Shown in pieces: positions 1 through 8,466 of a stretch of DNA of 36,959 bases. A program made the position numbers and the translations under genes. The notes under the pieces were generated by a model that ran no database searches, was not told the DNA's origin, and saw only the letters and a program-made list of their open reading frames with translations. The number at the start of each line of letters is the position of its first letter. The stretch's first letter is position 1. The stretch is from Pelomonas sp. KK5 (lineage in GTDB: Bacteria > Pseudomonadota > Gammaproteobacteria > Burkholderiales > Burkholderiaceae_C), in contig NZ_LYVQ01000035.1 of NCBI RefSeq assembly GCF_001984095.1, forward strand, positions 1 to 36,959, in the 5' to 3' direction.

Positions 1-1871
1 GCGCCGCTCGCGGGCTCGTTGAGCAGCCAGCGCTCGAAGGCGGCGGCATCCATCGGCCGGGCCAGGCCGTAGCCCTGGGCGGCGGTGCAGCCGGCCTCCA
101 GCAGGAAGCGGCGCTGGCCCTCGGTCTCCACGCCCTCGGCGACGGTGGACAGGCCCAGCGCCTGACCGATCGCGATGACGGCGGCGGCCAGCGCGCGGTC
201 GTCGGCATCGGTCTCCAGCTCGCGCACGAAGCTGCGATCCAGCTTCAGCTCGCACACCGGCAGCCGCTTCAGGTAGGCGAGGCTGGAATAGCCGGTGCCG
301 AAGTCGTCCACCGACAGCCGCACGCCCATCGCATCGAGCGCCTGCAGCTGCTGGTCGGCGCGGCGCGAGGGTTCGAGCATCAGGCTCTCGGTGATCTCCA
401 GCGTCAGGTCTTGCGGCTGCAGGCCATGGCGGCGGCACAGCTGGGCGAGTTGGCCGGCGATGTCGTCCTGCCCGAAGCGCGGCGCCGAGGCGTTGACAGC
501 CACATTGGGCACCGCCAGGCCGCGCTTGCGCCACTGCGCCAGCTGGGCGCAGGCGGTGTCCAGCACCCAGGCGTCGATGGCACCGATCAGCCCGCATTCC
601 TCGGCCACCGGGATGAAGCGGTTGGGGCCGACCTCGCCGAGCTCGGGGTCGTTCCAGCGCAGCAGCGCCTCGACGCCCAGCAGGCGGCGCGGCCCGTCCT
701 CCAGTGCCAGCTTGGGCTGGTAATGCAGTTGCAGGCGGCCGGCTTCCAGCGCCTGGCGCAGCAGGCTCTCGATGCGCATGCGCTCGTCCAGCGCCTGGTT
801 CATCGTCGGCAGGAAATAACGGGTGCAGTGGCGGCCGGCCTGCTTGGCGGCATACATCGCGATGTCGGCGTTCTTCAGCACCACGTCCAGCACGCGGCCG
901 TCGTCGGGGAAGCGGGCGATGCCGATGCTGGCCGTCACATGCAGCTCGTGCGGGTCGAGCAGCAGGGGCTCGGCGAGGGCCGCGTGCAGCTTGGCGGCGA
1001 TGGCCATCGCGTCGGCCGCGGCGCAGCCGGGCAGCATCAGCACGAACTCGTCGCCGCCCAGCCGGGCCAGCGTGTCCACCTCGCGCAGCTGGCGGCCCAG
1101 GCGCTCGGCGGCGACCTTCAGCACGGTGTCGCCGGCGGCGTGACCGAGGGTGTCGTTGATGGTCTTGAAGCGGTCGATGTCCAGCAGCAGCAGGGCGCCG
1201 GGCATGCCCAGCCGGATCGCCATCTGCAGCGCCTGGTGGGCGCGGTCGTTGAACAGGCTGCGGTTGGCCAGGCCGGTGAGGCTGTCGTAATAGGCCAGGC
1301 GTTCGATCTGGCGCTGGTGCTTGTCGTGGCGCAGCGCCACCATGCACAGGTGCACGCAGGCCTCGACCATGTGGCGGTGGATGTCGGCCACCGGGCGCTT
1401 CTCGCGGTAGTACAGCGCGAAGGTGGCGCCCACGCTGCCGTCGGCCATGAAGATCGGGTTGGACCAGCAGGCCGCCAGGCCGAAGCCGCGGGCCAGCTCG
1501 CGGTAGTCGTCCCACAGCGGGTCGGCCTCGATGTCGCTGACCTGCACCGGCTGGCGCCGCCAGGCGGCGGTGCCGCAGGAGCCGGCGCGCGGGCCGATCG
1601 GCTGGCCGTCGATCGCATGGCTGAAGCCGTCAGGCATGCTGGGCGCCGCCAGCGGATGCACCAGGCCCTCGGCATCGACGCTCAGTACCGTGCAGATCAC
1701 CCCGGGCGCCAGGGCCTCGACCCGCTGGCACAGCAGCCGCATTGTTTCGGGCAGGGCCATGTCCAGCGCCACGGCTTCCAGCACTTCGCGCTGAAGGGCG
1801 GTGATGGCGCGCGCTTCGTCGGTGGTCGGCGCGGCGGCAACGGTGGCGGCAGGCATGCCGGCATTCTGCAT
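1..1871 (-). CDS. GAF-GGDEF-EAL cyclic-di-GMP signalling protein (C-terminus cut by window edge)
   Basis: This protein probably makes and/or breaks cyclic di-GMP. The 623 codons in the window read as an N-terminal GAF-like sensor (about residues 30-170), a GGDEF domain with an intact GGDEF motif at about 272-276, and an EAL domain with EAL at about 401-403 and DDFGTGYSS from about 522. Both active-site signatures are intact, so either activity, or both, is possible. There is no membrane segment, so it is probably cytosolic and senses a small ligand through GAF. The ATG at 1871 is the first possible start after the serB stop; a second in-frame ATG lies five codons on. It is the third gene of a leftward mfd-serB unit, 30 bp after serB. 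The gene runs off the left edge, and the final EAL residues are not seen. Confidence 0.9.
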   Translation of the reverse strand, partial: MQNAGMPAATVAAAPTTDEARAITALQREVLEAVALDMALPETMRLLCQRVEALAPGVICTVLSVDAEGLVHPLAAPSMPDGFSHAIDGQPIGPRAGSCGTAAWRRQPVQVSDIEADPLWDDYRELARGFGLAACWSNPIFMADGSVGATFALYYREKRPVADIHRHMVEACVHLCMVALRHDKHQRQIERLAYYDSLTGLANRSLFNDRAHQALQMAIRLGMPGALLLLDIDRFKTINDTLGHAAGDTVLKVAAERLGRQLREVDTLARLGGDEFVLMLPGCAAADAMAIAAKLHAALAEPLLLDPHELHVTASIGIARFPDDGRVLDVVLKNADIAMYAAKQAGRHCTRYFLPTMNQALDERMRIESLLRQALEAGRLQLHYQPKLALEDGPRRLLGVEALLRWNDPELGEVGPNRFIPVAEECGLIGAIDAWVLDTACAQLAQWRKRGLAVPNVAVNASAPRFGQDDIAGQLAQLCRRHGLQPQDLTLEITESLMLEPSRRADQQLQALDAMGVRLSVDDFGTGYSSLAYLKRLPVCELKLDRSFVRELETDADDRALAAAVIAIGQALGLSTVAEGVETEGQRRFLLEAGCTAAQGYGLARPMDAAAFERWLLNEPASG

Positions 1872-1901
1872 CGCAGGGCCGGGTGACGTCTGCTCCGTCG
1901 T

Positions 1902-2597
1902 TCAGGCCGTGAAGATTTCCAGCAGCCGGTCCAGCCCGCCTTCGTTGATCGCCACCATCGCCTGCTCGCGCACGCGGGGCTTGGCGTGGAAGGCCACCGA
2001 GAGGCCGGCGGCGCCCATCATCGGCAGGTCGTTGGCGCCATCGCCGACGGCGATGCATTGTGCGGGCAGCGCACCGACCTCGGCGGCGCATTGCAGCAGC
2101 ATGCGGCGCTTCTCCTCGCCGTCGCAGATCTCGCCCCAGGGCTGCATGACGAGGCCGCCGGTGAGCGCGCCGTCGGCGATCTCCAGCTCGTTGCTGCGCA
2201 CATGGTCCATGCCCAGTTCGGCGGCCACGTAGCGGGTGAAGAAGGTGAAGCCGCCGGAGACCAGCACCAGGGTCAGGCCGGCCGCCTTCAACGCGGCGCA
2301 GAGCTCGCGGGCGCCGGGGTTGAAGCGCAGCTTGTCGGCCAGCACCTCCTCGAGCGCCGCGACCGGCACCCCCTTCAGCAGTGCGAGACGGCGGCGCAGG
2401 CTGTCCTTGAAGTCGGTGATCTCGCCGCGCATCGCGGCCTCGGTGATGGCGGCGACTGCTTCCTTCTTGCCGGCCGCCGCGGCGATCTCGTCGATGCACT
2501 CGATATTGATCAGCGTGGAGTCCATGTCGAAGGCGGCCAGCTTGAAATCGGCCAGGCGCAGCGGCGGGGTCAGGTGTTGCGTGACGAGCGGGTTCAT
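1902..2597 (-). CDS. serB: Phosphoserine phosphatase SerB
   Basis: SerB hydrolyses O-phosphoserine to L-serine, the last step of serine synthesis. The 231-residue product is a HAD-superfamily enzyme. Motif I reads FDMDSTLI, with the two catalytic aspartates and the SerB-specific serine. Motif II is the serine of LVSGGF, and motif IV is GDGANDLPM with the Mg-binding aspartates. It lacks the N-terminal ACT-like domain of the longer E. coli enzyme and matches the short form common in betaproteobacteria. The start is ATG 2597, only 8 bp after the mfd stop, so the two are co-transcribed. No strong ribosome binding site precedes it, which suggests translational coupling to mfd. Confidence 0.95.
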   Translation of the reverse strand: MNPLVTQHLTPPLRLADFKLAAFDMDSTLINIECIDEIAAAAGKKEAVAAITEAAMRGEITDFKDSLRRRLALLKGVPVAALEEVLADKLRFNPGARELCAALKAAGLTLVLVSGGFTFFTRYVAAELGMDHVRSNELEIADGALTGGLVMQPWGEICDGEEKRRMLLQCAAEVGALPAQCIAVGDGANDLPMMGAAGLSVAFHAKPRVREQAMVAINEGGLDRLLEIFTA

Positions 2598-2605
2598 CGG
2601 TTCGA

Positions 2606-5600
2606 TCAGTCTTGTTTGACGGGTTGGCCGAGCAGGCGCAGCACTTCGCGGATCGCCTGGGCGCGGTCCTTCGGGTCCTTCAGCGCCTTCTCGACCCGCA
2701 GCTTGTCGTTGCCGACCAGCTTGATGTTGCGGTTCTTCTGCACCAGCTCGATCACGCGCATCGCATCGATCGGCGGGTTGGGGCGGAAGTTGATGTTCAT
2801 CACCGTCGGGCCGGCGTCGACCTTGGCCACGCCATAGGGCTTGGCCAGCACGCGCAGGCGATGGGTGTCGAACAGGGTCTGGCCCTGCGCGGGCAGCTTG
2901 CCGAAGCGGTCGGTGACCTCTTCCAGCATCGCGTCGATCTGCTCGCTCTTCTCGGCCGAGGCCAGGCGCTTGTACAGGCTCAGCCGGGTGTGGACGTCGC
3001 CGCAGTAGGCATCGGGCAGCAGGGCGGGGGCGTGCAGGTTGATCTCGGTGGTGGCGCCCAGCGGGGAGAGCAGGTCGGGCTCCTTGCCGGCCTTCAGCGA
3101 GCGCACGGCCTCCGAGAGCATGTCGTTGTAGAGCTGGAAGCCCACCTCCATCATGTTGCCGCTTTGGTGCTCGCCCAGCACCTCGCCGGCGCCGCGGATC
3201 TCGAGGTCGTGCATCGCCAGGTAGAAGCCGCTGCCCAGTTCCTCCATCGCCTGGATGGCTTCGAGCCGCTGCTGGGCCTGCTTGGTGAGGCCCTGCACGT
3301 CGGGCACCATCAGGTAGGCATAGGCCTGGTGGTGCGAGCGGCCGACCCGGCCGCGCAGCTGGTGCAGCTGGGCCAGGCCGAACTTGTCGGCGCGGCTGAT
3401 GATGATGGTGTTGGCCGAAGGCACGTCGATGCCGGTCTCGATGATGGTCGAGCACAGCAGCACGTTGTGGCGGCCCTGCACGAACTCGCGCATCACCCGC
3501 TCCAGCTCGCGCTCGGGCATCTGCCCGTGGGCGATGACGATGCGCGCCTCGGGCAGCAGCTCGGCGAGCTTCTGGCGGCGGTTCTCGATCGTCTCGACCT
3601 CGTTGTGCAGGAAGTAGACCTGGCCGCCGCGCTTCAGCTCGCGCAGCGCCGCCTCGCGGATCGTGCCGCTGCTCTCGCTTCTGACAAAGGTCTTGATGGC
3701 AAGGCGCCGTTGCGGTGCAGTTGCAATAACGCTGAGATCACGCAGACCCTCCAGCGCCATGCCCAGCGTGCGCGGGATCGGCGTGGCGGTCAGCGTCAGC
3801 ACGTCCACCTCGGCGCGCATCGCCTTCATCGCCTCCTTGTGGCGCACGCCGAAGCGGTGCTCCTCGTCGATCACCAGCAGGCCCAGGCGAGCGAACTTGA
3901 CGTCGCCGGACAGCAGCTTGTGCGTGCCGATGACGATGTCGATCGTGCCGTCTTCCAGGCCCTGCATCGCGGCCTTGATCTCCTTGGCTGAGCGGAAGCG
4001 GCTCATCTCGGCCACCCGCACCGGCCACTTGCCGAAGCGGTCAGCGATGTTCTGGTAGTGCTGCTCGGCCAGCAGCGTGGTGGGCGCCAGCAGGGCGACC
4101 TGCTTGCCGCCCATCACCGCGACGAAGGCGGCGCGCAGCGCGACTTCCGTCTTGCCGAAGCCCACGTCCCCGCAGACCAGGCGGTCCATCGGCTTGGGCG
4201 AGATCATGTCCTGGATCACCGCGTGGATCGCGGCGCGCTGGTCCGGCGTCTCCTCGAAGCCGAAGCTGGCGGCGAAGGCCTCGTAGTCGTGGCCCGAATA
4301 GCGGAAGGCATGGCCCTCGCGGGCGGCTCTTCGTGCATAGAGATTCAGCAGCTCGGCGGCGGTGTCGCGCACCTGCTCGGCGGCCTTGCGCTTGGCCTTC
4401 TCCCACTGGCCGGAGCCGAGCTTGTGCAGCGGCGCCTCGTCCGGCGAGACGCCGGTGTAGCGGCTGATCAGGTGCAGCTGGGCGACCGGGACGTACAGCG
4501 TCGCCTTGTCCGCGTACTCGAGGTGCAGGAACTCGCTCGGGCCGTCGCCCAGGTCGATGTTCAAGAGGCCCTGGTAGCGGCCGATGCCGTGGTTCACGTG
4601 CACCACCGGATCGCCGACCTTCAGCTCCGACAGGTCCTTGATCAGCGCATTGACGTCGCTGACCTGTTCCTGCTTGCGGCGCCGGCGGGTCGTCGGTGTC
4701 GTGGCGAACAGCTCGGTCTCGGTGAAGAGCTGGATCTCGCGGCCCGCCTCGGGCTCGCGCCAGAAGAAGCCGGCGGCCAGCGGCGCGGCGGTGATGGCGA
4801 ACTTCTCGTCGCCCGCCTGGAATTCGGCCAGGTCGCTGACCGAGGGCGGATCGATCTTGTTGTCGCGCAGCAGTTCGAGCAGGCTCTCGCGCCGGCCTTC
4901 GCTTTCCGCCACGATCAGCACCCGGTGCGGCGTGCTCTTCAGGTGGGCGGCCAGACGGGCCAGCGGCTCCTGGGCGCCGCGCTCGACGCTCACGTCCGGC
5001 AGCGGCCGCGCATAGTCCACCGCCTCGCTGCCGCGCACCACCAGCACCGGATGCGGGTGCGTCAGCGCGAAGAAGTCCTCGCCCTTCAGGAAGATGTCCT
5101 CGGGCGGCAGGATCGGCCGCTCCGGGTCGTGCTGCAGGAAGCGATGGCGCTCGCGGGTGTCCGTCCAGAAGCGCTTCAGCGCCTCGTCCACCTCGCCGTG
5201 CAGGGCCAGCGCCGCGCCCTCGCCGAGGAACTCGAAGATCGTTGCCGTCTCCTCGAAGAAGACCGGCAGGAAGTACTCGATGCCGCCGGTGGCGATGCCG
5301 CTATCGATGTCCTTGTAGATGCGCGAGCGGGTCGGGTCGCCCTCCATCTTCTCGCGCCAGCGCGAGCGAAAAGCCTTGCGCGAGGCCTCGTCCATCGGGA
5401 ACTCGCGGCCCGGCAGCAGGCGCACCTGCGGCACCGGATAGAGGCTGCGCTGGCTGTCGGGGTCGAAGGTGCGGATCGAGTCGACCTCGTCGCCGAACAG
5501 GTCCACGCGATAGGGCACCAGCGAGCCCATCGGGAACAGGTCGATCAGGCCGCCGCGCACCGCGTATTCGCCCGGTGACACCACCTGGCTCACATGGCTG

Positions 5601-6070
5601 TAGCCGCCCAGCGTCAGCTGCGCCTTCAGGCTCGCTTCGTCCAGGCGCTGCTTGTTCTTGAAGTTGAAGGTCGTGGCGGCCAGGAACGAAGGCGGCGCCA
5701 GGCGCACCAGCGCGGTGGTGGCCGGCATCAGCACCACGTCGATCTCGCGCTGCTCGGCCGGCTTGCCGCGGCTCTGCAGCAGGCTCCACAGCGTGGCCAG
5801 GCGCTCGGAGATCAGGTCCTGGTGGGGCGAGAAGGTGTCGTAGGGCAGGGTCTCCCAGTCGGGGAAGACGGCCACGCGCAGCTGCGGCGCGAAGAACTTC
5901 AGTTCGTCCTCGAGCCGCTGCGTGTCGCCCGGTTCGGCGGTGACGATGGCGGTGATCCGGCCGGCCTGCAGGTTCTGCAGCGCGTAGCGCGCCAGCAGCA
6001 GGGCATCCGCTGAACCTGGGGGTTTGGGCTGGGAGAACTTCTTGCCGGGTTGAATGACGGGCAACTGCAT
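2606..6070 (-). CDS. mfd: Transcription-repair coupling factor Mfd
   Basis: Mfd is a DNA translocase that removes RNA polymerase stalled at lesions and recruits UvrA for transcription-coupled repair. The 1154 residues match the usual length of about 1150. Visible parts are the UvrB-homology N-terminal region, the RNA-polymerase-interacting region (VHVNHGIGRYQGL), a superfamily 2 helicase core with Walker A GDVGFGKTE near residue 630, the DEEH box near 732, TATPIPRTL, and a QLRGRVGRS motif VI, followed by a TRCF C-terminal domain. I chose ATG 6070. An in-frame ATG at 6130 has a GGAG in front of it, but a TACAAT -10-like hexamer at 6116-6121 on the same strand lies inside that extension. Family members also usually begin close to the MQLPV of 6070. 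It leads the mfd-serB-GGDEF/EAL unit. Confidence 0.95.
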   Translation of the reverse strand: MQLPVIQPGKKFSQPKPPGSADALLLARYALQNLQAGRITAIVTAEPGDTQRLEDELKFFAPQLRVAVFPDWETLPYDTFSPHQDLISERLATLWSLLQSRGKPAEQREIDVVLMPATTALVRLAPPSFLAATTFNFKNKQRLDEASLKAQLTLGGYSHVSQVVSPGEYAVRGGLIDLFPMGSLVPYRVDLFGDEVDSIRTFDPDSQRSLYPVPQVRLLPGREFPMDEASRKAFRSRWREKMEGDPTRSRIYKDIDSGIATGGIEYFLPVFFEETATIFEFLGEGAALALHGEVDEALKRFWTDTRERHRFLQHDPERPILPPEDIFLKGEDFFALTHPHPVLVVRGSEAVDYARPLPDVSVERGAQEPLARLAAHLKSTPHRVLIVAESEGRRESLLELLRDNKIDPPSVSDLAEFQAGDEKFAITAAPLAAGFFWREPEAGREIQLFTETELFATTPTTRRRRKQEQVSDVNALIKDLSELKVGDPVVHVNHGIGRYQGLLNIDLGDGPSEFLHLEYADKATLYVPVAQLHLISRYTGVSPDEAPLHKLGSGQWEKAKRKAAEQVRDTAAELLNLYARRAAREGHAFRYSGHDYEAFAASFGFEETPDQRAAIHAVIQDMISPKPMDRLVCGDVGFGKTEVALRAAFVAVMGGKQVALLAPTTLLAEQHYQNIADRFGKWPVRVAEMSRFRSAKEIKAAMQGLEDGTIDIVIGTHKLLSGDVKFARLGLLVIDEEHRFGVRHKEAMKAMRAEVDVLTLTATPIPRTLGMALEGLRDLSVIATAPQRRLAIKTFVRSESSGTIREAALRELKRGGQVYFLHNEVETIENRRQKLAELLPEARIVIAHGQMPERELERVMREFVQGRHNVLLCSTIIETGIDVPSANTIIISRADKFGLAQLHQLRGRVGRSHHQAYAYLMVPDVQGLTKQAQQRLEAIQAMEELGSGFYLAMHDLEIRGAGEVLGEHQSGNMMEVGFQLYNDMLSEAVRSLKAGKEPDLLSPLGATTEINLHAPALLPDAYCGDVHTRLSLYKRLASAEKSEQIDAMLEEVTDRFGKLPAQGQTLFDTHRLRVLAKPYGVAKVDAGPTVMNINFRPNPPIDAMRVIELVQKNRNIKLVGNDKLRVEKALKDPKDRAQAIREVLRLLGQPVKQD

Positions 6071-6115
6071 CGGGTCCACAAATAAGTGCAGCCCCGGGGA
6101 CGGGGCATGGCGCTG

Positions 6116-6121
6116 ATTGTA
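6116..6121 (-). promoter_or_regulatory. Candidate -10 element of mfd
   Basis: On the minus strand this reads TACAAT, five of six matches to the sigma-70 -10 consensus. Transcription would begin near 6109, giving a 5' leader of about 39 nt to the ATG at 6070. No convincing -35 box is seen. The element helps decide the mfd start. Confidence 0.4.
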
Positions 6122-6160
6122 GGGAGGCATGGCATGCTCCGTTTGACAGGAGACGGAGTC

Positions 6161-6832
6161 ATGGCAATGCAGGTGGGCATCTATGTGTTCGACGAGGTCG
6201 AGGTGCTCGACTTCGCCGGGCCTTTCGAGGTCTTCTCGACGGCGGCGCGGCTGATCCAGCGCGATGGCGGCAATCCGCCCTTCGAGGTGGTGCTGATCTC
6301 GGCCGCCGCGCAGGCGGTGCGCGCGCGGGCCGGGCTGGCGGTACTGGCGCCGTACACGCTGGATGAGCATCCGCCGCTGGACGTGGCCATCATCCCGGGC
6401 GGCGTCATCGCGGCGGAGCTGGAGCGGCCCAAGGTGCTGGACTGGATCATGCGCCAGAGCCTCAACGTCAAGGTACTGGCCTCCGTCTGCACCGGCGCCT
6501 TCCTGCTGGAGAAGGCGGGCCTCTTGAACGAGCGCGAGGCGATCACCCACTGGGAGGACGTGGACGACCTGCGCCGCGTCTCGCACGAGTCCGGCTCGCT
6601 GGTGCGGGTGCTGGCGAACCAGCGCTGGGTGGAGGCCAAGCCGGCGGTGCATCACGGCGGCGTCTGCCGCTTGTTCACCTCGGCCGGCATTTCAGCGGGC
6701 ATCGACCTGAGCCTGCACCTGGTGGCGGAACTCGCCACGCCGGAACTCGCGCGGCGCACCGCGCGGCAGATGGACTACGACTGGCGGGCCGCCAACGGCA
6801 CGCTGGTTCAGTCGGCGACCGGCCTGCGCTGA
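6161..6832 (+). CDS. DJ-1/PfpI-family (GlxA/isonitrile hydratase-like) protein
   Basis: This 223-residue protein belongs to the DJ-1/PfpI (class I glutamine amidotransferase-like) superfamily. The nucleophile-elbow cysteine is C110 in ASVCTGAFLL, and the downstream TSAGISAGIDLSLHLV segment is typical of the GlxA/isonitrile hydratase branch. There is no C-terminal AraC DNA-binding domain, so it is the stand-alone form, not a GlxA-type regulator. The start is ATG 6161, preceded by AGGAGA at about 7 nt. Its substrate cannot be read from sequence. Isonitrile hydratase, glyoxalase-like and protein-repair roles are all known in the superfamily. It is divergent from mfd, and its last 25 bp overlap the end of the convergent RlmN-like gene. 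Confidence 0.85.
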   Translation: MAMQVGIYVFDEVEVLDFAGPFEVFSTAARLIQRDGGNPPFEVVLISAAAQAVRARAGLAVLAPYTLDEHPPLDVAIIPGGVIAAELERPKVLDWIMRQSLNVKVLASVCTGAFLLEKAGLLNEREAITHWEDVDDLRRVSHESGSLVRVLANQRWVEAKPAVHHGGVCRLFTSAGISAGIDLSLHLVAELATPELARRTARQMDYDWRAANGTLVQSATGLR

Positions 6833-7845
6833 ACGATCCGGATCGGCTTCTCGGCGCGCGCCCGCAGCTGGCCACAGCCACCGTCCACGTCCTGCCCCGC
6901 CGAATCCCGCAGCTTGGTCAGCACGCCGCGCTGGTGCAGCGCGCGGGCGATGGCGCGGGCCTTGTCCCAGCTGGGGCGCCTGAAGTCCAGGTCGGGGATG
7001 GTGTTGTACGGGATCATGTTCAGCAGCGCGTACTTGCCCTTGAGCAGGCGCACGATGCCGTCCATCTCGTCCTCGCCGTCGTTGATGCCGTCCAGCAGCG
7101 TCCACTGGTACTGGATCGGATAGCCGGTGGCGCGGGCATAGATCTCGCCCTGCTCGACGAGTTCGTCCGGGCTGATGCGTGGCGCGCGGGGCAGCAGCCG
7201 CTCGCGCAGCTCGCGCTTGGTGGTGTGCAGCGAGAGCGCCAGCGCCGGCTTCACCGGCCCCAGCGGCAGCCGCTCGAACACGCGCGGGTCGCCGACGGTG
7301 GAGAACACCAGGCTCTTGTGGCCGATATTGCCCTGGGTGCCCAGCAACTCGATCGCTTCCAGCACATGCTCGAGGTTGTGGGCCGGCTCGCCCATGCCCA
7401 TGAACACGACCTTCTTCACCGGCCGCAGCGTGCGGGCCAGCGCGACCTGGGCGACGATCTCGGCGCTGGTGACCTGCCGGATCAGGCCCTCGCGCCCGGT
7501 CATGCAGAACTGGCAGCCGACCGCGCAGCCGACCTGCGAGGACACGCACAGGCCCTCGCGCGGCAGCAGCACACTCTCGACGGCCTGGCCGTCGCTGAGT
7601 TCCACCAGCAGACGCGCGGAGCCGTCGGCGCCGGGGTGCTCGGACTTGAGGGTCGCCAGTGCGCTCAATTCCGCCGTTAGCGAAGGCAGCGCCTCGCGCA
7701 GTTGGAGCGGGAAGAAGTCGTCGTGCCAGCGACGCGAGCCGTCGACCAGCGGCCGGCCTTGCGCCCATTGGCGCAGGATGCGGCCTTCGTGGATGCTCAG
7801 GGCGCCGAGCGCGCGCAGGCGCTGGCGGAGTTCAGTGATAGTCAT
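6808..7845 (-). CDS. RlmN-type radical SAM 23S rRNA (adenine-C2)-methyltransferase
   Basis: Enzymes of this family methylate C2 of A2503 in 23S rRNA and, for RlmN, A37 of some tRNAs. The 345-residue product has the radical SAM cluster motif C107-x3-C111-x2-C114. It also has the preceding conserved C100 in LCVSSQVGC and the C-terminal catalytic methyl-carrier cysteine C324 in DGGCGQL. GMGEPAHN and LALSLHTTK motifs are present. All key residues are intact, so it should be active. Burkholderiales usually carry their main rlmN beside ndk/ispG, so this is probably a second paralogue; RlmN or a related specificity cannot be separated by eye. Its first 14 bp overlap the toxin gene upstream, making it the third gene of that cistron. 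Confidence 0.85.
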   Translation of the reverse strand: MTITELRQRLRALGALSIHEGRILRQWAQGRPLVDGSRRWHDDFFPLQLREALPSLTAELSALATLKSEHPGADGSARLLVELSDGQAVESVLLPREGLCVSSQVGCAVGCQFCMTGREGLIRQVTSAEIVAQVALARTLRPVKKVVFMGMGEPAHNLEHVLEAIELLGTQGNIGHKSLVFSTVGDPRVFERLPLGPVKPALALSLHTTKRELRERLLPRAPRISPDELVEQGEIYARATGYPIQYQWTLLDGINDGEDEMDGIVRLLKGKYALLNMIPYNTIPDLDFRRPSWDKARAIARALHQRGVLTKLRDSAGQDVDGGCGQLRARAEKPIRIVQRRPVAD

Positions 7846-8146
7846 CTTCGCGTTGGTGGCGGATGGCGGAGACGAGGACGTGGTCTGCGGTCGCGATCTC
7901 GAACAGCGCCAGGTAGCCGCTGTGCCCGATCGGGATCACCAGCTCCCGCAGGAAGGTGCTTCCCTCGACCTTGCGGCAGGTGAAGGGGAATTTCTCCAGC
8001 AAGGTCAGGCTGGCCAGGATGTCGGCAATGACCTGTTCCGGGTAGTCCAGGTCGCCGTCGCGCTCCAGTTCGCGCGACAGCAGGTATTCATAGAGACGAT
8101 CCAGGTCCGTCCTGGCCGAAGCGAGGACGGTGACACGATAGTTCAT
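7832..8146 (-). CDS. RelE/ParE-family toxin
   Basis: This is a small (104 aa) basic protein of the RelE/ParE fold. It starts with a YRVTVLASARTDLDRLYEY helix, carries a central LxLLEKFP segment, and ends in a beta-hairpin with the family-typical arginine (SAIRHQREDDY). ParE members block DNA gyrase and RelE members cut mRNA at the ribosome; sequence alone does not say which applies here. The ATG overlaps the TGA of the upstream antitoxin in an ATGA junction, the usual coupling of antitoxin-first modules. Its own 3' end overlaps the start of the RlmN-like gene by 14 bp. Confidence 0.85.
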   Translation of the reverse strand: MNYRVTVLASARTDLDRLYEYLLSRELERDGDLDYPEQVIADILASLTLLEKFPFTCRKVEGSTFLRELVIPIGHSGYLALFEIATADHVLVSAIRHQREDDYH

Positions 8147-8418
8147 GCCTTGCGGCTGCGACGTGCAGCCTCCAGCTTCTCGCGCAGCCCCTCTACAACT
8201 TCATCGATGGTGTAGCCGCGTTCTTCCCCGGCCTTGTAGCGTGCCAGCGATTCCATGCCGCGCTTGACGAACTCCGCCTGCGTCTGCCGCCGCTGCACCG
8301 TTTCACGCAGCGCCTTCTCGACAAAGGCCGAGAGTGTTTCGCCCTCGCTCAGCATGCTCTCCAGCTGATCGCGGAACTCCGGCTCGACGCGGACGGCGGG
8401 AATCGTGGCTGTCTTCAT
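8143..8418 (-). CDS. Ribbon-helix-helix (YlcI/YnfO-like) antitoxin
   Basis: The 91-residue protein begins TATIPAVRVEPEFRDQLE and continues ETLSAFVEKALRETVQRRQ. This is a short strand followed by two helices, as in ribbon-helix-helix DNA-binding antitoxins. The C-terminal part is charged and helical (EEVVEGLREKLEAARRSRKA-like) and would wrap the toxin. The start is ATG 8418, with AGGAG 8 nt upstream. A longer in-frame reading exists, but it would run through the putative operator. It heads a leftward cistron with the toxin and the rRNA methyltransferase, and it probably represses its own promoter through the ATGCAT repeats just upstream. Confidence 0.85.
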   Translation of the reverse strand: MKTATIPAVRVEPEFRDQLESMLSEGETLSAFVEKALRETVQRRQTQAEFVKRGMESLARYKAGEERGYTIDEVVEGLREKLEAARRSRKA

Positions 8419-8434
8419 CGCAAGCTCTCCTGTG

Positions 8435-8459
8435 ATGCATTTGCGATGCATTGTAGACT
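8435..8459. promoter_or_regulatory. Divergent promoter/operator between toxin-antitoxin cistron and ispD
   Basis: Two palindromic ATGCAT hexamers (8435-8440 and 8446-8451) are spaced 11 bp centre to centre, about one helical turn, as expected for cooperative ribbon-helix-helix dimers. On the minus strand TACAAT (8450-8455) can serve as the -10 of the antitoxin, so the repeats lie at its transcription start. On the plus strand TAGACT (8454-8459) ends 7 bp before the ispD ATG. The assignment is inferred from position and symmetry. Confidence 0.4.
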
Positions 8460-8466
8460 TCGGGCC

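Noticed and set aside
411..1886. Long plus-strand open frame opposite the GGDEF/EAL gene
   Set aside because: Gln/His/Ala/Gly-rich, low-complexity translation with no family motif. It mirrors the third-base GC bias of the intact minus-strand gene.
6071..6130. Longer mfd start at ATG 6130
   Set aside because: It would cover the TACAAT promoter element and adds residues not typical of the family, although a GGAG precedes it. Kept as a minor alternative.
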